A stretch of DNA of 64,000 bases. Origin: Chryseobacterium sp. MA9. GTDB lineage: Bacteria > Bacteroidota > Bacteroidia > Flavobacteriales > Weeksellaceae. The notes below the pieces were generated by a model. It had not been told where the DNA came from and did not search any database. It worked only from the letters and a program-made list of their open reading frames with translations. The position numbers were made by a program, and so were the translations under genes. Location: assembly GCF_024399315.1 (NCBI RefSeq), contig NZ_CP075170.1, positions 434,001 through 498,000 of the forward strand, in the 5' to 3' direction. The stretch's first letter is position 1. Every line of letters starts with the position of its first letter. Positions 44,867 through 54,305 of the stretch are shown piece by piece.

Positions 44867-45421
44867 ATGAAGCAGGATATTTCAAAATTATATATCATTA
44901 CGGGTGGTCCCGGAGCAGGAAAAACAACGCTGTTGAATGAATTAAATAAATATGGTTTGACAACAGTTCCTGAAGAAGGCAGGAGAATTATTATGGAACA
45001 GATTGAGTCTGGAGGAGAAGGGCTTCCCTGGCTGAACAAAGAACTTTTTGCCAGTCTGATGTTTGAAGAATCGGTAAAAACCTATTTGGAAGTGAATCAG
45101 GTGACCCATTTGAAACCTGTTTTCTTTGACCGCGGAATATGGGACACGCTGGGTTATATGAGGCTTGAAAATATTCCTGTTCCGGAATTAATGACAGCAG
45201 AAGCCAGAGAAATGATTTATAATAACAATGTTTTTATTCTTCCTCCATGGAAAGAGATTTATGAAAATGACCCAGAAAGAAAACAAACCATTGAAAAAGC
45301 CATCCTCACTTTTGAATGTATGAAAGAAATTTATCAGGAATATGACTTCAATATCATTGAAGTGCCGAAAGTTACTGTAGATAAAAGGGCCCGTTTTATC
45401 CTTGACAGAGTTCTGATATAA
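44867..45421 (+). CDS. Predicted ATPase/kinase of the AAA_28 type
   Basis: A 184-residue P-loop protein: Walker A IITGGPGAGKTT, a downstream acidic segment PVFFDRGIWDTLGYM (Walker B-like) and NVFILPPWKEIYENDPERKQ, the lid region typical of the predicted ATPase family. It is probably a nucleoside or small-molecule kinase-like protein. No membrane or signal segments are present. It is 63 bases upstream of the DUF6624 gene on the same strand. Confidence 0.82.
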   Translation: MKQDISKLYIITGGPGAGKTTLLNELNKYGLTTVPEEGRRIIMEQIESGGEGLPWLNKELFASLMFEESVKTYLEVNQVTHLKPVFFDRGIWDTLGYMRLENIPVPELMTAEAREMIYNNNVFILPPWKEIYENDPERKQTIEKAILTFECMKEIYQEYDFNIIEVPKVTVDKRARFILDRVLI

Positions 45422-45484
45422 AACTGAAATTAATAGGCTCAGCTGAGGTATATCCTATATCATCAATCAATTATCATTAATAAT

Positions 45485-46048
45485 ATGGACAATTTCTCAT
45501 TTGAAAAAGAACTGATAGAACTTGCTGATAAAGATCTGACTGTAAGAGAGGATCTGCTCGCTGCCGGAAAACTGTCCGGAGGCTACCATCCTGAAATGGA
45601 AAAGGTTCATAAAGCTAATGCACAGCGACTTCGGGAAATTATAGCTGAGATCGGATTTCCAACCCTGTCAAAAGTCGGTGAAAAAGGAAGCAATGCCGCA
45701 TGGCTGATTATCCAGCACGCTATTGGTGAGCCTGAGTTTATGAAAGAATGCTGTACCATGATGGAAGAAAACAGCAATGATATTAATCCAATACATAAAG
45801 CTTATTTATATGACAGGATTCAGTTCTTTCAGAGCAAACCTCAAAAATACGGAACACAGCTGACTGCTGAAGGAATAGTATATCCCGTAGAAAACAAAGA
45901 AACCTTAAACAAAGAACGCGAAAAAGTAAATCTTCCGGCATTGCCACTGGCAGAAATCAACAAAATTCCGGAACCAGAAAGCATTCCCGAAATAGATGGC
46001 CAAAATATCGGATATACGACTTGGAGAAAAAAAGTGGGCTGGATTTAA
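45485..46048 (+). CDS. DUF6624 domain-containing protein
   Basis: A 187-residue protein with the DUF6624 pattern GFPTLSKVGEKGSNAAWLII followed by QHAIGEPEFMKECCTMME and YGTQLTAEGIVYPVEN. No function is known for the family. It follows the AAA_28-type gene with a 63-base gap, possibly as an operon. Confidence 0.8.
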   Translation: MDNFSFEKELIELADKDLTVREDLLAAGKLSGGYHPEMEKVHKANAQRLREIIAEIGFPTLSKVGEKGSNAAWLIIQHAIGEPEFMKECCTMMEENSNDINPIHKAYLYDRIQFFQSKPQKYGTQLTAEGIVYPVENKETLNKEREKVNLPALPLAEINKIPEPESIPEIDGQNIGYTTWRKKVGWI

Positions 46049-46128
46049 AAAAAGTGCAGAATAAAGAAAGGAACTTTGTACTTAAACTGCAATAACTTCC
46101 AACTCCCATCTTCCTGCCTCCATCTTAT

Positions 46129-46224
46129 TTATCCACCTTTTAATTTTATTTTCAGCTGTTGAAACTGTTTTTGTATTTCAAATGTAATCTGATCAGAGAT
46201 GATGTTCTTCAGGCATTCGCTCAT
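46129..46224 (-). CDS. Possible 31-residue small ORF
   Basis: An ATG-started frame lies four bases after the stop of the NTF2-like gene on the same strand and encodes MSECLKNIISDQITFEIQKQ followed by 11 more residues (ends LKIKLKGG). It is helical in composition with no recognised family. Its tight spacing is the only support, and it may be chance. Confidence 0.2.
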   Translation of the reverse strand: MSECLKNIISDQITFEIQKQFQQLKIKLKGG

Positions 46225-46227
46225 TTT

Positions 46228-46563
46228 TTATTTATCCAATAAAGGTCTGGGATCAAACAAAACTTTTAAGGTATAAATCTTTCCATCTTTAATCTGATAC
46301 CATCCGGAAGCTTCTATCGCTTTTTCTCCCATGTCAATAGTATACCAGAAACATACATCTTCACCAGATGTAAAAGCTTTCAGAATTTTATACTTAAACT
46401 TCATCTGCTTCATATCTTTGATGTAAACAGAAGCATTATCCCTTTTTCCCAATACTCCTATAAATTTAAAATCAGGATCAAGACAGCTTTCCGCCTTGTC
46501 AAAATTTTCTTCATTTAAATATTGAATAAACTGTTCCGCTGTATTTTGCATTGTATTGTCCAT
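46228..46563 (-). CDS. SnoaL-like (NTF2 fold) protein
   Basis: A 111-residue protein with the SnoaL/NTF2 pattern EQFIQYLNEENFDKAESCLD then DFKFIGVLGKRDNASVYIKD and GWYQIKDGKIYTLKVLFDPR. The family includes small isomerases and ligand-binding proteins. An ATG at 46644 adds 27 residues with no domain character; the ATG at 46563 (MDNTMQ) is chosen. Confidence 0.75.
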   Translation of the reverse strand: MDNTMQNTAEQFIQYLNEENFDKAESCLDPDFKFIGVLGKRDNASVYIKDMKQMKFKYKILKAFTSGEDVCFWYTIDMGEKAIEASGWYQIKDGKIYTLKVLFDPRPLLDK

Positions 46564-46652
46564 AAATATTGTTTCTATTGTTGAATACAAAATTAGTGGT
46601 TCATTGGATGTCCCACTTGTGACTATAATCACAAAATGACTCAAATTTTCTA

Positions 46653-47789
46653 TTACTTTAAAACAGGAATTCTGCCTTTTGCATATGCAATCTGATCTTT
46701 TTCTTTTTCCTGATCCGGATGGTTTTTAAGGTACAGCTGATAGTAGGTGGCCGCATTCTTAGGCTGTTTCAGATTCAGATCATAAAGAAGTCCTAAACGG
46801 TAATAAATAATATTACTTGTACCAAAGGTTAATCCCCTTTTATAAGCTGTTACAGCTTCATTATACTGATTTTTGGCTTCATAGATGCCTGCCAATGCAG
46901 CATAATATAGAGTGGTGTGATCTGAAATAGCTTCATCAATAGTCTTCTGTGCATAGATGGCAGCATTGTTATAATCTTTCAGTTCACGATAGCTTAGGGC
47001 CATGAAATAGAGTGTACCTTCGTTTTGTACTCCCATATCTTCCAGCATTTTATAAAGACTGATGCATTTCTGATATTCCTTTACATAAAAATACGCCTGT
47101 CCCATATCATTCATTACATTCACATCAGCATGGTTTTTCAGGAGTTTTTCACCAATTTCAATCACTTCCGGATACTTGGCGAGTTGATTGGCAACTGGTA
47201 ATAGGGTCTGTTGTAAAGTGAAATTTTCAGTATCAGAAGCAATGGCTGTTTTTAAAACATCATAAGCAGGCAGGTATTGTTTCAGACCACTGTAAGCCAG
47301 AGAAAGATCATAAGCTACATCAGGATCAGTAGAATTCAGGGAGCTGGCTTTTTTGAGGTAGTACAGTTTGTTTTCAGGAGTATCTGCATAGGTGGCAAGC
47401 TGTTTATAAGCATTGAAGTTAAGACTATCCAGCTGAATGATCTGTTGAAGATAAGCCTTGGCATTGGTTGCATTGCCCCGTCTGGAATTGATGCTGGCCA
47501 GACTAAATAGAGTGGGGAGACTGTTTGGTTGAATGGTATTGATTTTTATGTAATTTTTCTCTGCTTCCGGGAGTTTTCCGGCCATCATATTACAGTAGGC
47601 TATTTGTGAAAGAGCTTTTACATCCTGTGTATCTCCGGGATATATGCTTTGAAGGTATTTGGCAGCATCGGCATAGCGTTGTGTCTCATAATATTCAAGA
47701 AGCTTTTCAGAGTCAATTTTTGCAGACTGAGCAGTGATATTGTTAAAGCCCAATAGTATAATGCACAAGCAAATTCCTCTTTTCATCAT
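46653..47789 (-). CDS. Secreted TPR-repeat protein
   Basis: A 378-residue protein with signal peptide MMKRGICLCIILLGFNNITAQ. The rest is TPR units (for example YEAKNQYNEAVTAYKRGLTF), about nine in all. Periplasmic TPR proteins often act as scaffolds, and no partner is evident here. It is monocistronic. A nearby frame 46228-46563 lies beyond its stop on the same strand. Confidence 0.82.
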   Translation of the reverse strand: MMKRGICLCIILLGFNNITAQSAKIDSEKLLEYYETQRYADAAKYLQSIYPGDTQDVKALSQIAYCNMMAGKLPEAEKNYIKINTIQPNSLPTLFSLASINSRRGNATNAKAYLQQIIQLDSLNFNAYKQLATYADTPENKLYYLKKASSLNSTDPDVAYDLSLAYSGLKQYLPAYDVLKTAIASDTENFTLQQTLLPVANQLAKYPEVIEIGEKLLKNHADVNVMNDMGQAYFYVKEYQKCISLYKMLEDMGVQNEGTLYFMALSYRELKDYNNAAIYAQKTIDEAISDHTTLYYAALAGIYEAKNQYNEAVTAYKRGLTFGTSNIIYYRLGLLYDLNLKQPKNAATYYQLYLKNHPDQEKEKDQIAYAKGRIPVLK

Positions 47790-47959
47790 GGTTATTTTTT
47801 AACTAAAATATTGGATATTTAATAAGCTTCCAAATTTTGCGATCACATATTAGGAATTTTTTTAAATTTTATGAATAATTTATAGTAAAATCAAAAACAT
47901 CTCCCATTAGATTTCTTATATTCATCCTGCAAAAGCAGATCAGCCAAAGCCCAATAAAT

Positions 47960-48463
47960 ATGGAAATAAAAACTGTACAATCATTCATCAATTATTATGA
48001 GAAAATAAGGGAGAGAACTAACCGCATTATCGCAGTTGTTCCGCCTGAACATATAGATTACTCCTACAAACCAGGGAAATTTACCATTGGTGATCAGATA
48101 AGACATATTGCCACCATAGAAAGGTATATGTATGGAGAAACGATTAGAGGAAAGAAAAGTGCTTATCCGGGATGTGGAAAAGAACTGGCTGACGGATATG
48201 AAAATACTGTGAAGTTTTTCAATGAAATGCACAGACAAACGTTAGAAATTATCAATGGCCTTTCAGAGGAAGATTTCACCCGCAAATGCCTGACTCCGGC
48301 CAACAGTGAAATTTCTGTCTGGAAATGGCTCCGCGCCATGATAGAACATGAGATTCATCACAGAGCAGAATTATACATCTATCTCAATCTTTTGGATGTA
48401 AAAACACCGCAGATCTACGGATTTTCTGCCGAAGAAGTTCAGAAATTGAGCGTGAAACTATAG
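47960..48463 (+). CDS. DinB-family protein
   Basis: A 167-residue four-helix bundle protein with the DinB/YfiT metal-site histidines: HIATIERY (near residue 51) and the C-terminal MIEHEIHHRAELY. Family members are metal-dependent hydrolases or thiol transferases such as bacillithiol transferases. The substrate is unknown. Signal peptide and membrane segments are absent. Confidence 0.85.
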   Translation: MEIKTVQSFINYYEKIRERTNRIIAVVPPEHIDYSYKPGKFTIGDQIRHIATIERYMYGETIRGKKSAYPGCGKELADGYENTVKFFNEMHRQTLEIINGLSEEDFTRKCLTPANSEISVWKWLRAMIEHEIHHRAELYIYLNLLDVKTPQIYGFSAEEVQKLSVKL

Positions 48464-48535
48464 AATAAAAGGAGTGTGGGAAGAATTTCAATCCATTAGT
48501 GTTAATTTGTATATTAGCCCATTCAAAAAATAATA

Positions 48536-50302
48536 ATGGCCAGACCTTTTATCATTCCTCTTTTACTGTTTCTAAACAGTACCTATGCACAGACCCATTC
48601 AGATCTGAAACCCGGTGACACCTTAAAGTATTCTCCCCAATCTCATAAACCCTCCTGGATCTCAGTACAGTCTGCAGATGCCAATCTGGGTATAGCGCTG
48701 TTTACGGATGGGAAAAAGGGAAAAGAACAGGATGATTCCAGAGGAATAAAAAGTGTTGAACGATTCTATTTTAGCCCGGAAAAAGGGAAAAAATATGAAC
48801 TGAAAATCTGGGCCAAATCTTATGCTGAAAAAAGTAAAACAGCCAAAGTCTCCATTACAGAATCCAAAAATGTTCCTGTTCTGAATGGTCAGTTCACTCC
48901 TGATCAGTTTGTAGAAGACCTTAGAACATTTCGTTCTATAAGGGAAAAAGCAAATTCCGGACTGTATGTGTACAGAACAAAAAAACAAATTGACAGTATT
49001 TACCAACAGGCCGAGGAAGAAGCGAGAAACAGTAAAAATATTTTTGATTTTTATAAAGTAATTGCAAAGGTTACCGGATTTGAAGGAAGCTGCCATAACT
49101 ATACAGACCTTCCCAATCATGCTTCCTATTATCTCACACAGAAACCGGAATATTTACCCATTACACTCAAGAATATTGACGGTCGTCTGCTTCAGGATTC
49201 AAAAGATAATGTATTGCCTCTTGGCGCTGAAATCCTTTCCATCAACGGAGTTCCTGCAAAAGAGATGATCAGCCGCCTTTCTCAATATTATTTTTCTGAC
49301 GGATATTCAGTGCCTTACAAAGAAACAACAGGTTTTGAAAGAGGAATGCTGGATAAATTTTATATGGAATTCGGAACTCATAAAAATTATGTCATCAGCT
49401 ATAAATGGAACGGAACAGTAAAAGAAATCTCACTGCCCGGAATATCGTTGGAAAACTTTAAAAAGCTTCAGGATTCAAGATATTCGCTTGAATTTGACAA
49501 AAAACTGCTGTCTGAAAAATACAGTTTGAATAAAGAAGGAGATGGAATCTATCGCTTATCTTTGAGAGGATTTGATTTTGCAACTGGGAAAGACGATCCT
49601 GCCTATAAAAAATTCAGTACTTTTCTTGACCAGATGATGGACACCCTGGAACGCGAAAAAATAGAAAGCCTGATCATAGATCTCAGGGGAAATACCGGAG
49701 GTACGGGGGCTCTTTATGAAAAAGTGTTCTCTTATCTTACACAAAGACCTTTCCGTGACAGCCAATATGCCTATACTAACTTTAATGAAGTGCCTATGGA
49801 AGAAAAGCTGGTGATTACACCTCTTTTTCTGTCGAATGGAGTAACGGATAAAACCGGTTTGAACGCTTACCTGAAATCATTATATCCTAAAGCCGTTCAG
49901 GGAAAATATTATTGGGCAGATGATAAAAATCCTTCTGTAATGCCTAATGAAAGAACTTTTAAAGGACAGCTTTATCTTCTTGTAGACCAACGTGTAGCTT
50001 CTGCGGCTTCACATCTGGCCTCGCTGATTAAATCTTATACCAATGCCATTGTAATCGGAAAAGAAACAGTGGGAGGGTACTATGAGCATAACGGCCATCT
50101 TCCGCTGGTATATGAACTTCCCAATACCGGTATCCAGGCAGGATTCTCTATTGTGCATGTCATTCAGGATGCACAGAATCTTCCCGACCAGAAAAGAGGT
50201 CAGGGAATTATCCCCCACCTTCAGATACAACAGACCGATCAGGAATTTCTGGATCAGACAGATGTTTATCTGAAAAAAGTATCAGAACTTCGGAAACCGT
50301 AA
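48536..50302 (+). CDS. S41-family peptidase, secreted
   Basis: A 588-residue protein with signal peptide MARPFIIPLLLFLNSTYAQ. After an N-terminal beta-rich domain and a helical part come the tail-specific protease segments: LIIDLRGNTGGTGALYEKVF, LLVDQRVASAASHLASLIKS (nucleophile serine region) and VIGKETVGGYYEHNGH. A PDZ-like loop (GAEILSINGVPAKEMISRL) is present near 225. It is likely exported, and its substrate is unknown. A 568-base non-coding stretch follows. Confidence 0.82.
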   Translation: MARPFIIPLLLFLNSTYAQTHSDLKPGDTLKYSPQSHKPSWISVQSADANLGIALFTDGKKGKEQDDSRGIKSVERFYFSPEKGKKYELKIWAKSYAEKSKTAKVSITESKNVPVLNGQFTPDQFVEDLRTFRSIREKANSGLYVYRTKKQIDSIYQQAEEEARNSKNIFDFYKVIAKVTGFEGSCHNYTDLPNHASYYLTQKPEYLPITLKNIDGRLLQDSKDNVLPLGAEILSINGVPAKEMISRLSQYYFSDGYSVPYKETTGFERGMLDKFYMEFGTHKNYVISYKWNGTVKEISLPGISLENFKKLQDSRYSLEFDKKLLSEKYSLNKEGDGIYRLSLRGFDFATGKDDPAYKKFSTFLDQMMDTLEREKIESLIIDLRGNTGGTGALYEKVFSYLTQRPFRDSQYAYTNFNEVPMEEKLVITPLFLSNGVTDKTGLNAYLKSLYPKAVQGKYYWADDKNPSVMPNERTFKGQLYLLVDQRVASAASHLASLIKSYTNAIVIGKETVGGYYEHNGHLPLVYELPNTGIQAGFSIVHVIQDAQNLPDQKRGQGIIPHLQIQQTDQEFLDQTDVYLKKVSELRKP

Positions 50303-50327
50303 CGATTTTATTTATTGTATTAAATAT

Positions 50328-50367
50328 AAAACCAGCCGTAAATTCATTATTTACAGCTGGTTTTTTT
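50328..50367 (+). terminator. Rho-independent terminator of the S41 peptidase gene
   Basis: AAAACCAGC pairs with GCTGGTTTT, and an inner GTAAAT/ATTTAC continues the stem. A T-run to 50367 follows. It lies 25 bases after the stop codon. Confidence 0.75.
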
Positions 50368-50560
50368 ATTGTTGAAATTCAATGTTATTTTAGTTTATTT
50401 CTATCTGAAGTGATAAATTTATTGTTTTTATTTATTAAAAATTGTTAAATATTAATCTGATAAAGAGATGTTTATTTGATTTTTTTAATCATTTGTTTTG
50501 GAATTATTAATGAAAAGTCGTAGAACTACTACAAAATTTCAGATTAATCACTGAAAATTT

Positions 50561-50589
50561 TTTGAATAGAGATTAGCGTTTTATCTTTG
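50561..50589 (+). promoter_or_regulatory. Promoter of the vgrG-RHS operon
   Basis: TTTG at 50561-50564 and TATCTTTG at 50582-50589 are separated by 17 bases. The -7 box matches TAnnTTTG. It lies about 280 bases before vgrG, so the transcript would have a long leader. Confidence 0.5.
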
Positions 50590-50870
50590 TAATACCACCA
50601 ATCCAATTACAAAAAAGAATAATGATTAAAATTTGCCAATCATCACGATAAACTCAGGAGAAATCCTATAATCCAACAGGGTAATAAAGGAGATACAATA
50701 CGCTGCTTTACCTTTTTTTACTTATTACATTATACCCTGTTTTGATCCCAATATCCGGATTTTATTCCTTAGAATAGAAAACGGATAACGAAAATGTATC
50801 TGATCTTTTGGGCTCAGGTAGATTTTAGCCTTAAAAAATTTGACATCCAATCAATCAAAATATTATAACT

Positions 50871-53021
50871 ATGTTTCAGGACGATCATTCACCCAAAATG
50901 CCTGTTTCCAAAGATAAAATTCCAGCTGTAGATAATCTGAAAGATCAGGCGGTTAGCAAAGCTGCCCAGAAAGTACAGGAAAAATCGAGTGGATCTATAA
51001 AAAAAGCCACCGAAAAAATGGTTCAGGCACAGGCTTACACCGGGATGGTTCAAAGCGGTTCTCAAATGTTTATGAACCAGGTTAAACAGCCTAATCCACC
51101 CACCTTGGTAGAAGACAAAGTATGGTCAAAACAGCCTACTTCCGGGATCTATAATGCCAATACAATCCCCGGCAATCAGGTAGCAGGAATCAACCGCGTG
51201 ATAAAACTTGAAATTGTAATTGATGGAAAAGTAATCAAACATTTCAAACATTTTCAGCTAAAACAGAGTGCTGTAAAGCATCATGAGTTTGATCTTATGC
51301 TGGCTCACGATACTCTGGGAAGCTCGGAAAACCATAATCTGGAAGAAGCTCAGAACTTTCTGGGAAAAAGAATTACGGTAATTTTCAGATACAAAGACGT
51401 TGAAGACGGCCCTGAAAGAAACTTTGTAGGAGTAATCACCGAAGTAGGTTTCAGTCAGGAAAAAGGAAGCCTGGGAAATATTGTTCTTACAGGTTCAAGT
51501 CCTACTGTTCTTTTAGATGCAGCTCCTCACATCCAGAGTTTTGGCGGAGCACAGGAGATAAGCCTGAACAGTATTGCAGACCAGGTGATAAAAGAAGGCC
51601 TTGGACAGAATTCTTTTGATTTCAGGGTAGATGCCGCACACGGAAACGTTTCGTACAGTTCACAGTATGAAGAAACCCATTACAACTATCTGGCAAGAAT
51701 AGCAGAAGCATATGGAGAACAGTTTTATTATGATGGTGAAGTTCTGCATTTCGGGAAACTTCCGCCTCAGGAAAAACCTGTGAAACTTACCTACGGAAGC
51801 AGTGTGAGTGACGTAAAAATCAAAATGAAAGCCCAGCATGTGAATCCTTCATTTTATGGATATAACAGCAGTAAAAATGAAAAATTAACGGCAGGGAATT
51901 CTAAGATTACCCATACTTCAGATATTGCTAAAAGAGCTTATGAAATATCAGAAAAAACCTTTACAACCCCTTCATTGAGAGTAGCACCGATAAAAGCAGT
52001 GTCTTTTATGGATGTAGAAAACTCTCAGAAAGGAACAGCAGGAAGTAAAGCTTCAGAAGTATTTGTTATTTCAGGTATTACAACAGTACCATTCCTGTAT
52101 CCGGGATGTATTGCTGATATTGAAATGAGGAAAGCAGAAAGCAGTGAAACAACCTACTTTACCAAACTGATGATAATAGATATGCATCATGAGGTGGATG
52201 CAAGAGGATATTATACCGGAACATTTGAAGCAATAGCTTCTGACACGGGATTTATTCCCCGTCCGGAGTTTCATATTCCAAAAGCGGATGCACAATTTGC
52301 CAAAGTGATTTCAAATACGGACCCCTTAAATCAGGGAAGAGTCAAAGTTCAGTTTGACTGGCAGAACGGCTCTACCACTACAGAATATATCCGTGTGATG
52401 ACTCCCGATGGAGGTGGAAGCGAAAAAGTAAGCAAAAACCGTGGCTTTATGGCCATTCCGGAAGAGGGGGATCAGGTAGTGGTCAACTTTGCCCATCAGC
52501 ACCCTGACCGTCCTTTTGTAATGGGAGGAATGTTTCACGGTGGAGTTGGCGGTGGCGGCGGAGCCGGAAATAATATTAAAAGCTTAAGCAGTAAAAGCGG
52601 ACACACCATGAGTCTGGATGATGGCGGAGGAATTACCGTGAGAGATAAAGACCAAAATTCTGTTTTTCTGGATGGTGCCGGAAATATAAGTATAGACAGT
52701 AAGATTTCTATTACACTTACTTGTGGAAGCAGTTCTATTTATATGGATAAAGATGGAAATATTCAGATTAAAGGAAAAGAAATATTTGTACAGGGAGTTA
52801 ATATCGGAGTTGGGGGAACAACAAGTATCGGCGTTGGAGTAGGTCCTGAAGATGGTGACCCTACTTCCGGAGTCGGAATCAAATCAGATACCCTGGATAT
52901 TGGAACCAAAACCCTTTCAATGAGGGGAGATACCGAAGCCAATCTCAGCAGCGGAGGAAAAATAAATGTGGGTGGCGGAAGCGAAACAAATATTGTAAGT
53001 GGAACAGTAAAACTGAATTAA
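50871..53021 (+). CDS. vgrG: Type VI secretion spike protein VgrG
   Basis: A 716-residue VgrG. The gp27-like part includes KTFTTPSLRVAPIKAVSFMD and HTSDIAKRAY. The gp5-like OB fold has QFAKVISNTDPLNQGRVKVQ, then GFMAIPEEGDQVVVNFAHQH. The C-terminal beta-helix needle runs from KSGHTMSLDDGGGITVRDKD to the end with repeats such as SISITLTCGSSSIYMDKDGN-like segments. The N-terminal 60 residues are a polar, Lys-rich extension unlike proteobacterial VgrG. With the RHS gene downstream it forms a Bacteroidota (T6SSiii) tip-effector module. It is first in its operon. Confidence 0.9.
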   Translation: MFQDDHSPKMPVSKDKIPAVDNLKDQAVSKAAQKVQEKSSGSIKKATEKMVQAQAYTGMVQSGSQMFMNQVKQPNPPTLVEDKVWSKQPTSGIYNANTIPGNQVAGINRVIKLEIVIDGKVIKHFKHFQLKQSAVKHHEFDLMLAHDTLGSSENHNLEEAQNFLGKRITVIFRYKDVEDGPERNFVGVITEVGFSQEKGSLGNIVLTGSSPTVLLDAAPHIQSFGGAQEISLNSIADQVIKEGLGQNSFDFRVDAAHGNVSYSSQYEETHYNYLARIAEAYGEQFYYDGEVLHFGKLPPQEKPVKLTYGSSVSDVKIKMKAQHVNPSFYGYNSSKNEKLTAGNSKITHTSDIAKRAYEISEKTFTTPSLRVAPIKAVSFMDVENSQKGTAGSKASEVFVISGITTVPFLYPGCIADIEMRKAESSETTYFTKLMIIDMHHEVDARGYYTGTFEAIASDTGFIPRPEFHIPKADAQFAKVISNTDPLNQGRVKVQFDWQNGSTTTEYIRVMTPDGGGSEKVSKNRGFMAIPEEGDQVVVNFAHQHPDRPFVMGGMFHGGVGGGGGAGNNIKSLSSKSGHTMSLDDGGGITVRDKDQNSVFLDGAGNISIDSKISITLTCGSSSIYMDKDGNIQIKGKEIFVQGVNIGVGGTTSIGVGVGPEDGDPTSGVGIKSDTLDIGTKTLSMRGDTEANLSSGGKINVGGGSETNIVSGTVKLN

Positions 53022-53027
53022 AAGCAG

Positions 53028-54287
53028 ATGAATCCAGTAGATTTGGAGTTAGTAAAATTAAAAAGACAGTGGCAGAAAGTCGTTTCAAAAAACGAAGAAA
53101 AACCTATGCTGATCTGTATAGGAGAAAAACATGAAACTGATCTTTTTGATGGATTTATCAAGTCAAAACTTTCCGAAGATGAAGAAGGTGATGATATTTT
53201 TTTACTCCATTATCAGGAATTTAACGGGATGAAATCTTTTGGACAGACTTTACTGGATGAATGGACCGAATTCTACGAAATGCTGAAGAAAAGTGAAGAA
53301 AATATTCCGCAATGGAATGTTAAAGATCCGGAACAAGCTTTTAAAACAGACGCTTACAAGGCATTTTATCCTTTGCTGGAATTAAAGAAAAACTTCCCCA
53401 ATATTAAGGATTCAAAAATCTACCTTTATATTGCTCCGCTCAGGATAAATGATACGGAAGAGCTGTCTCTCTGGGTGAAAGAATGGTGCAGGATGTGTGA
53501 AATGTCAGAAAATAAAGATATTAAACTGGTCTGGGCAGAACATCATACCTATAGAACACTATCACAGATTCCTTCAGCACACAGTTTCAGAGTAGAAGTA
53601 GACATTCATCAGTTAATGCAGAATACGGCGGCTCATACAAACAGGAAGAAAAACAGTCCGGATACAGATTTTCAGCAGCAGATTCTTATAGCGAGTAATC
53701 ATTTAAGCAAAGAAAGATTCAAAGAAGCAGAGCATGCCTTGAAAAAAGCTGTAAAGCTGGCTAAAGAACAAAAAAATAAACAGGGAGAGATCTCTGCCTA
53801 TTTTATGCTTACCCAGGCATATACAGCAGACAAGAAAAAAGACAGGGCAGAAGATACTTACCGGACCATATTTGAAGAAATAGAGCCCGACTCACCCTTG
53901 GAAGTTCAGATGTATATGAATTACGGAAGCCATTTGTTAGGAAATTCCAAAAAATCCAAGGCAGAAAAAACATTTGAGAAAGCCGCAGAAACAGCACAAA
54001 AGATTGGAGAATATGCGATGGCTATTGAATGTTACAGAATCATAGGAACATTGAATGATACTGTACTTACAAAAGATAAAATGATAAGGTATTTTGAAAA
54101 ATGCCTTGACATAGCAAAATTAATGGATCCTTCGGTACGGGAACAGAGCAGCCTGCGGTTTGTAGCCTCAATGCTGATTCTCAAATACGAAGGCGATCAT
54201 GATAAAAAAACAATACTGGACAATGAAATGAAGACTTATTTTGGTGATGACTGGAGAGTAAGTGTAGAAAGACCAAAAGCAGGATAA
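53028..54287 (+). CDS. TPR-containing T6SS adaptor/chaperone candidate
   Basis: A 419-residue cytosolic protein. The N-terminal domain starts KPMLICIGEKHETDLFDGF and seems specific to such loci. The C-terminal half (about 225-380) is TPR-like (RFKEAEHALKKAVKLAKEQ, KAEKTFEKAAETAQKIGEYA). Its position between vgrG (6 bases upstream) and the RHS effector (18 bases downstream) suggests that it loads the effector onto VgrG. This is inference from context, since the family is not a named adaptor. Confidence 0.72.
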   Translation: MNPVDLELVKLKRQWQKVVSKNEEKPMLICIGEKHETDLFDGFIKSKLSEDEEGDDIFLLHYQEFNGMKSFGQTLLDEWTEFYEMLKKSEENIPQWNVKDPEQAFKTDAYKAFYPLLELKKNFPNIKDSKIYLYIAPLRINDTEELSLWVKEWCRMCEMSENKDIKLVWAEHHTYRTLSQIPSAHSFRVEVDIHQLMQNTAAHTNRKKNSPDTDFQQQILIASNHLSKERFKEAEHALKKAVKLAKEQKNKQGEISAYFMLTQAYTADKKKDRAEDTYRTIFEEIEPDSPLEVQMYMNYGSHLLGNSKKSKAEKTFEKAAETAQKIGEYAMAIECYRIIGTLNDTVLTKDKMIRYFEKCLDIAKLMDPSVREQSSLRFVASMLILKYEGDHDKKTILDNEMKTYFGDDWRVSVERPKAG

Positions 54288-54305
54288 TCTCAAATTAAAA
54301 GAATC

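Larger units (their letters stand above)
50303..50870. other. Long leader/promoter region of the T6SS module
   Basis: After a terminator (50328-50367) the region holds the promoter at 50561-50589 and a leader of about 275 bases before the vgrG ATG. Within the leader the arms AACAGGGTA (50675-50683) and TACCCTGTT (50733-50741) are inverted copies, and a T-run (50713-50719) lies between them. No ORF is convincing. A regulatory leader, such as an attenuator or thermosensor, is possible but unproven. Confidence 0.45.
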
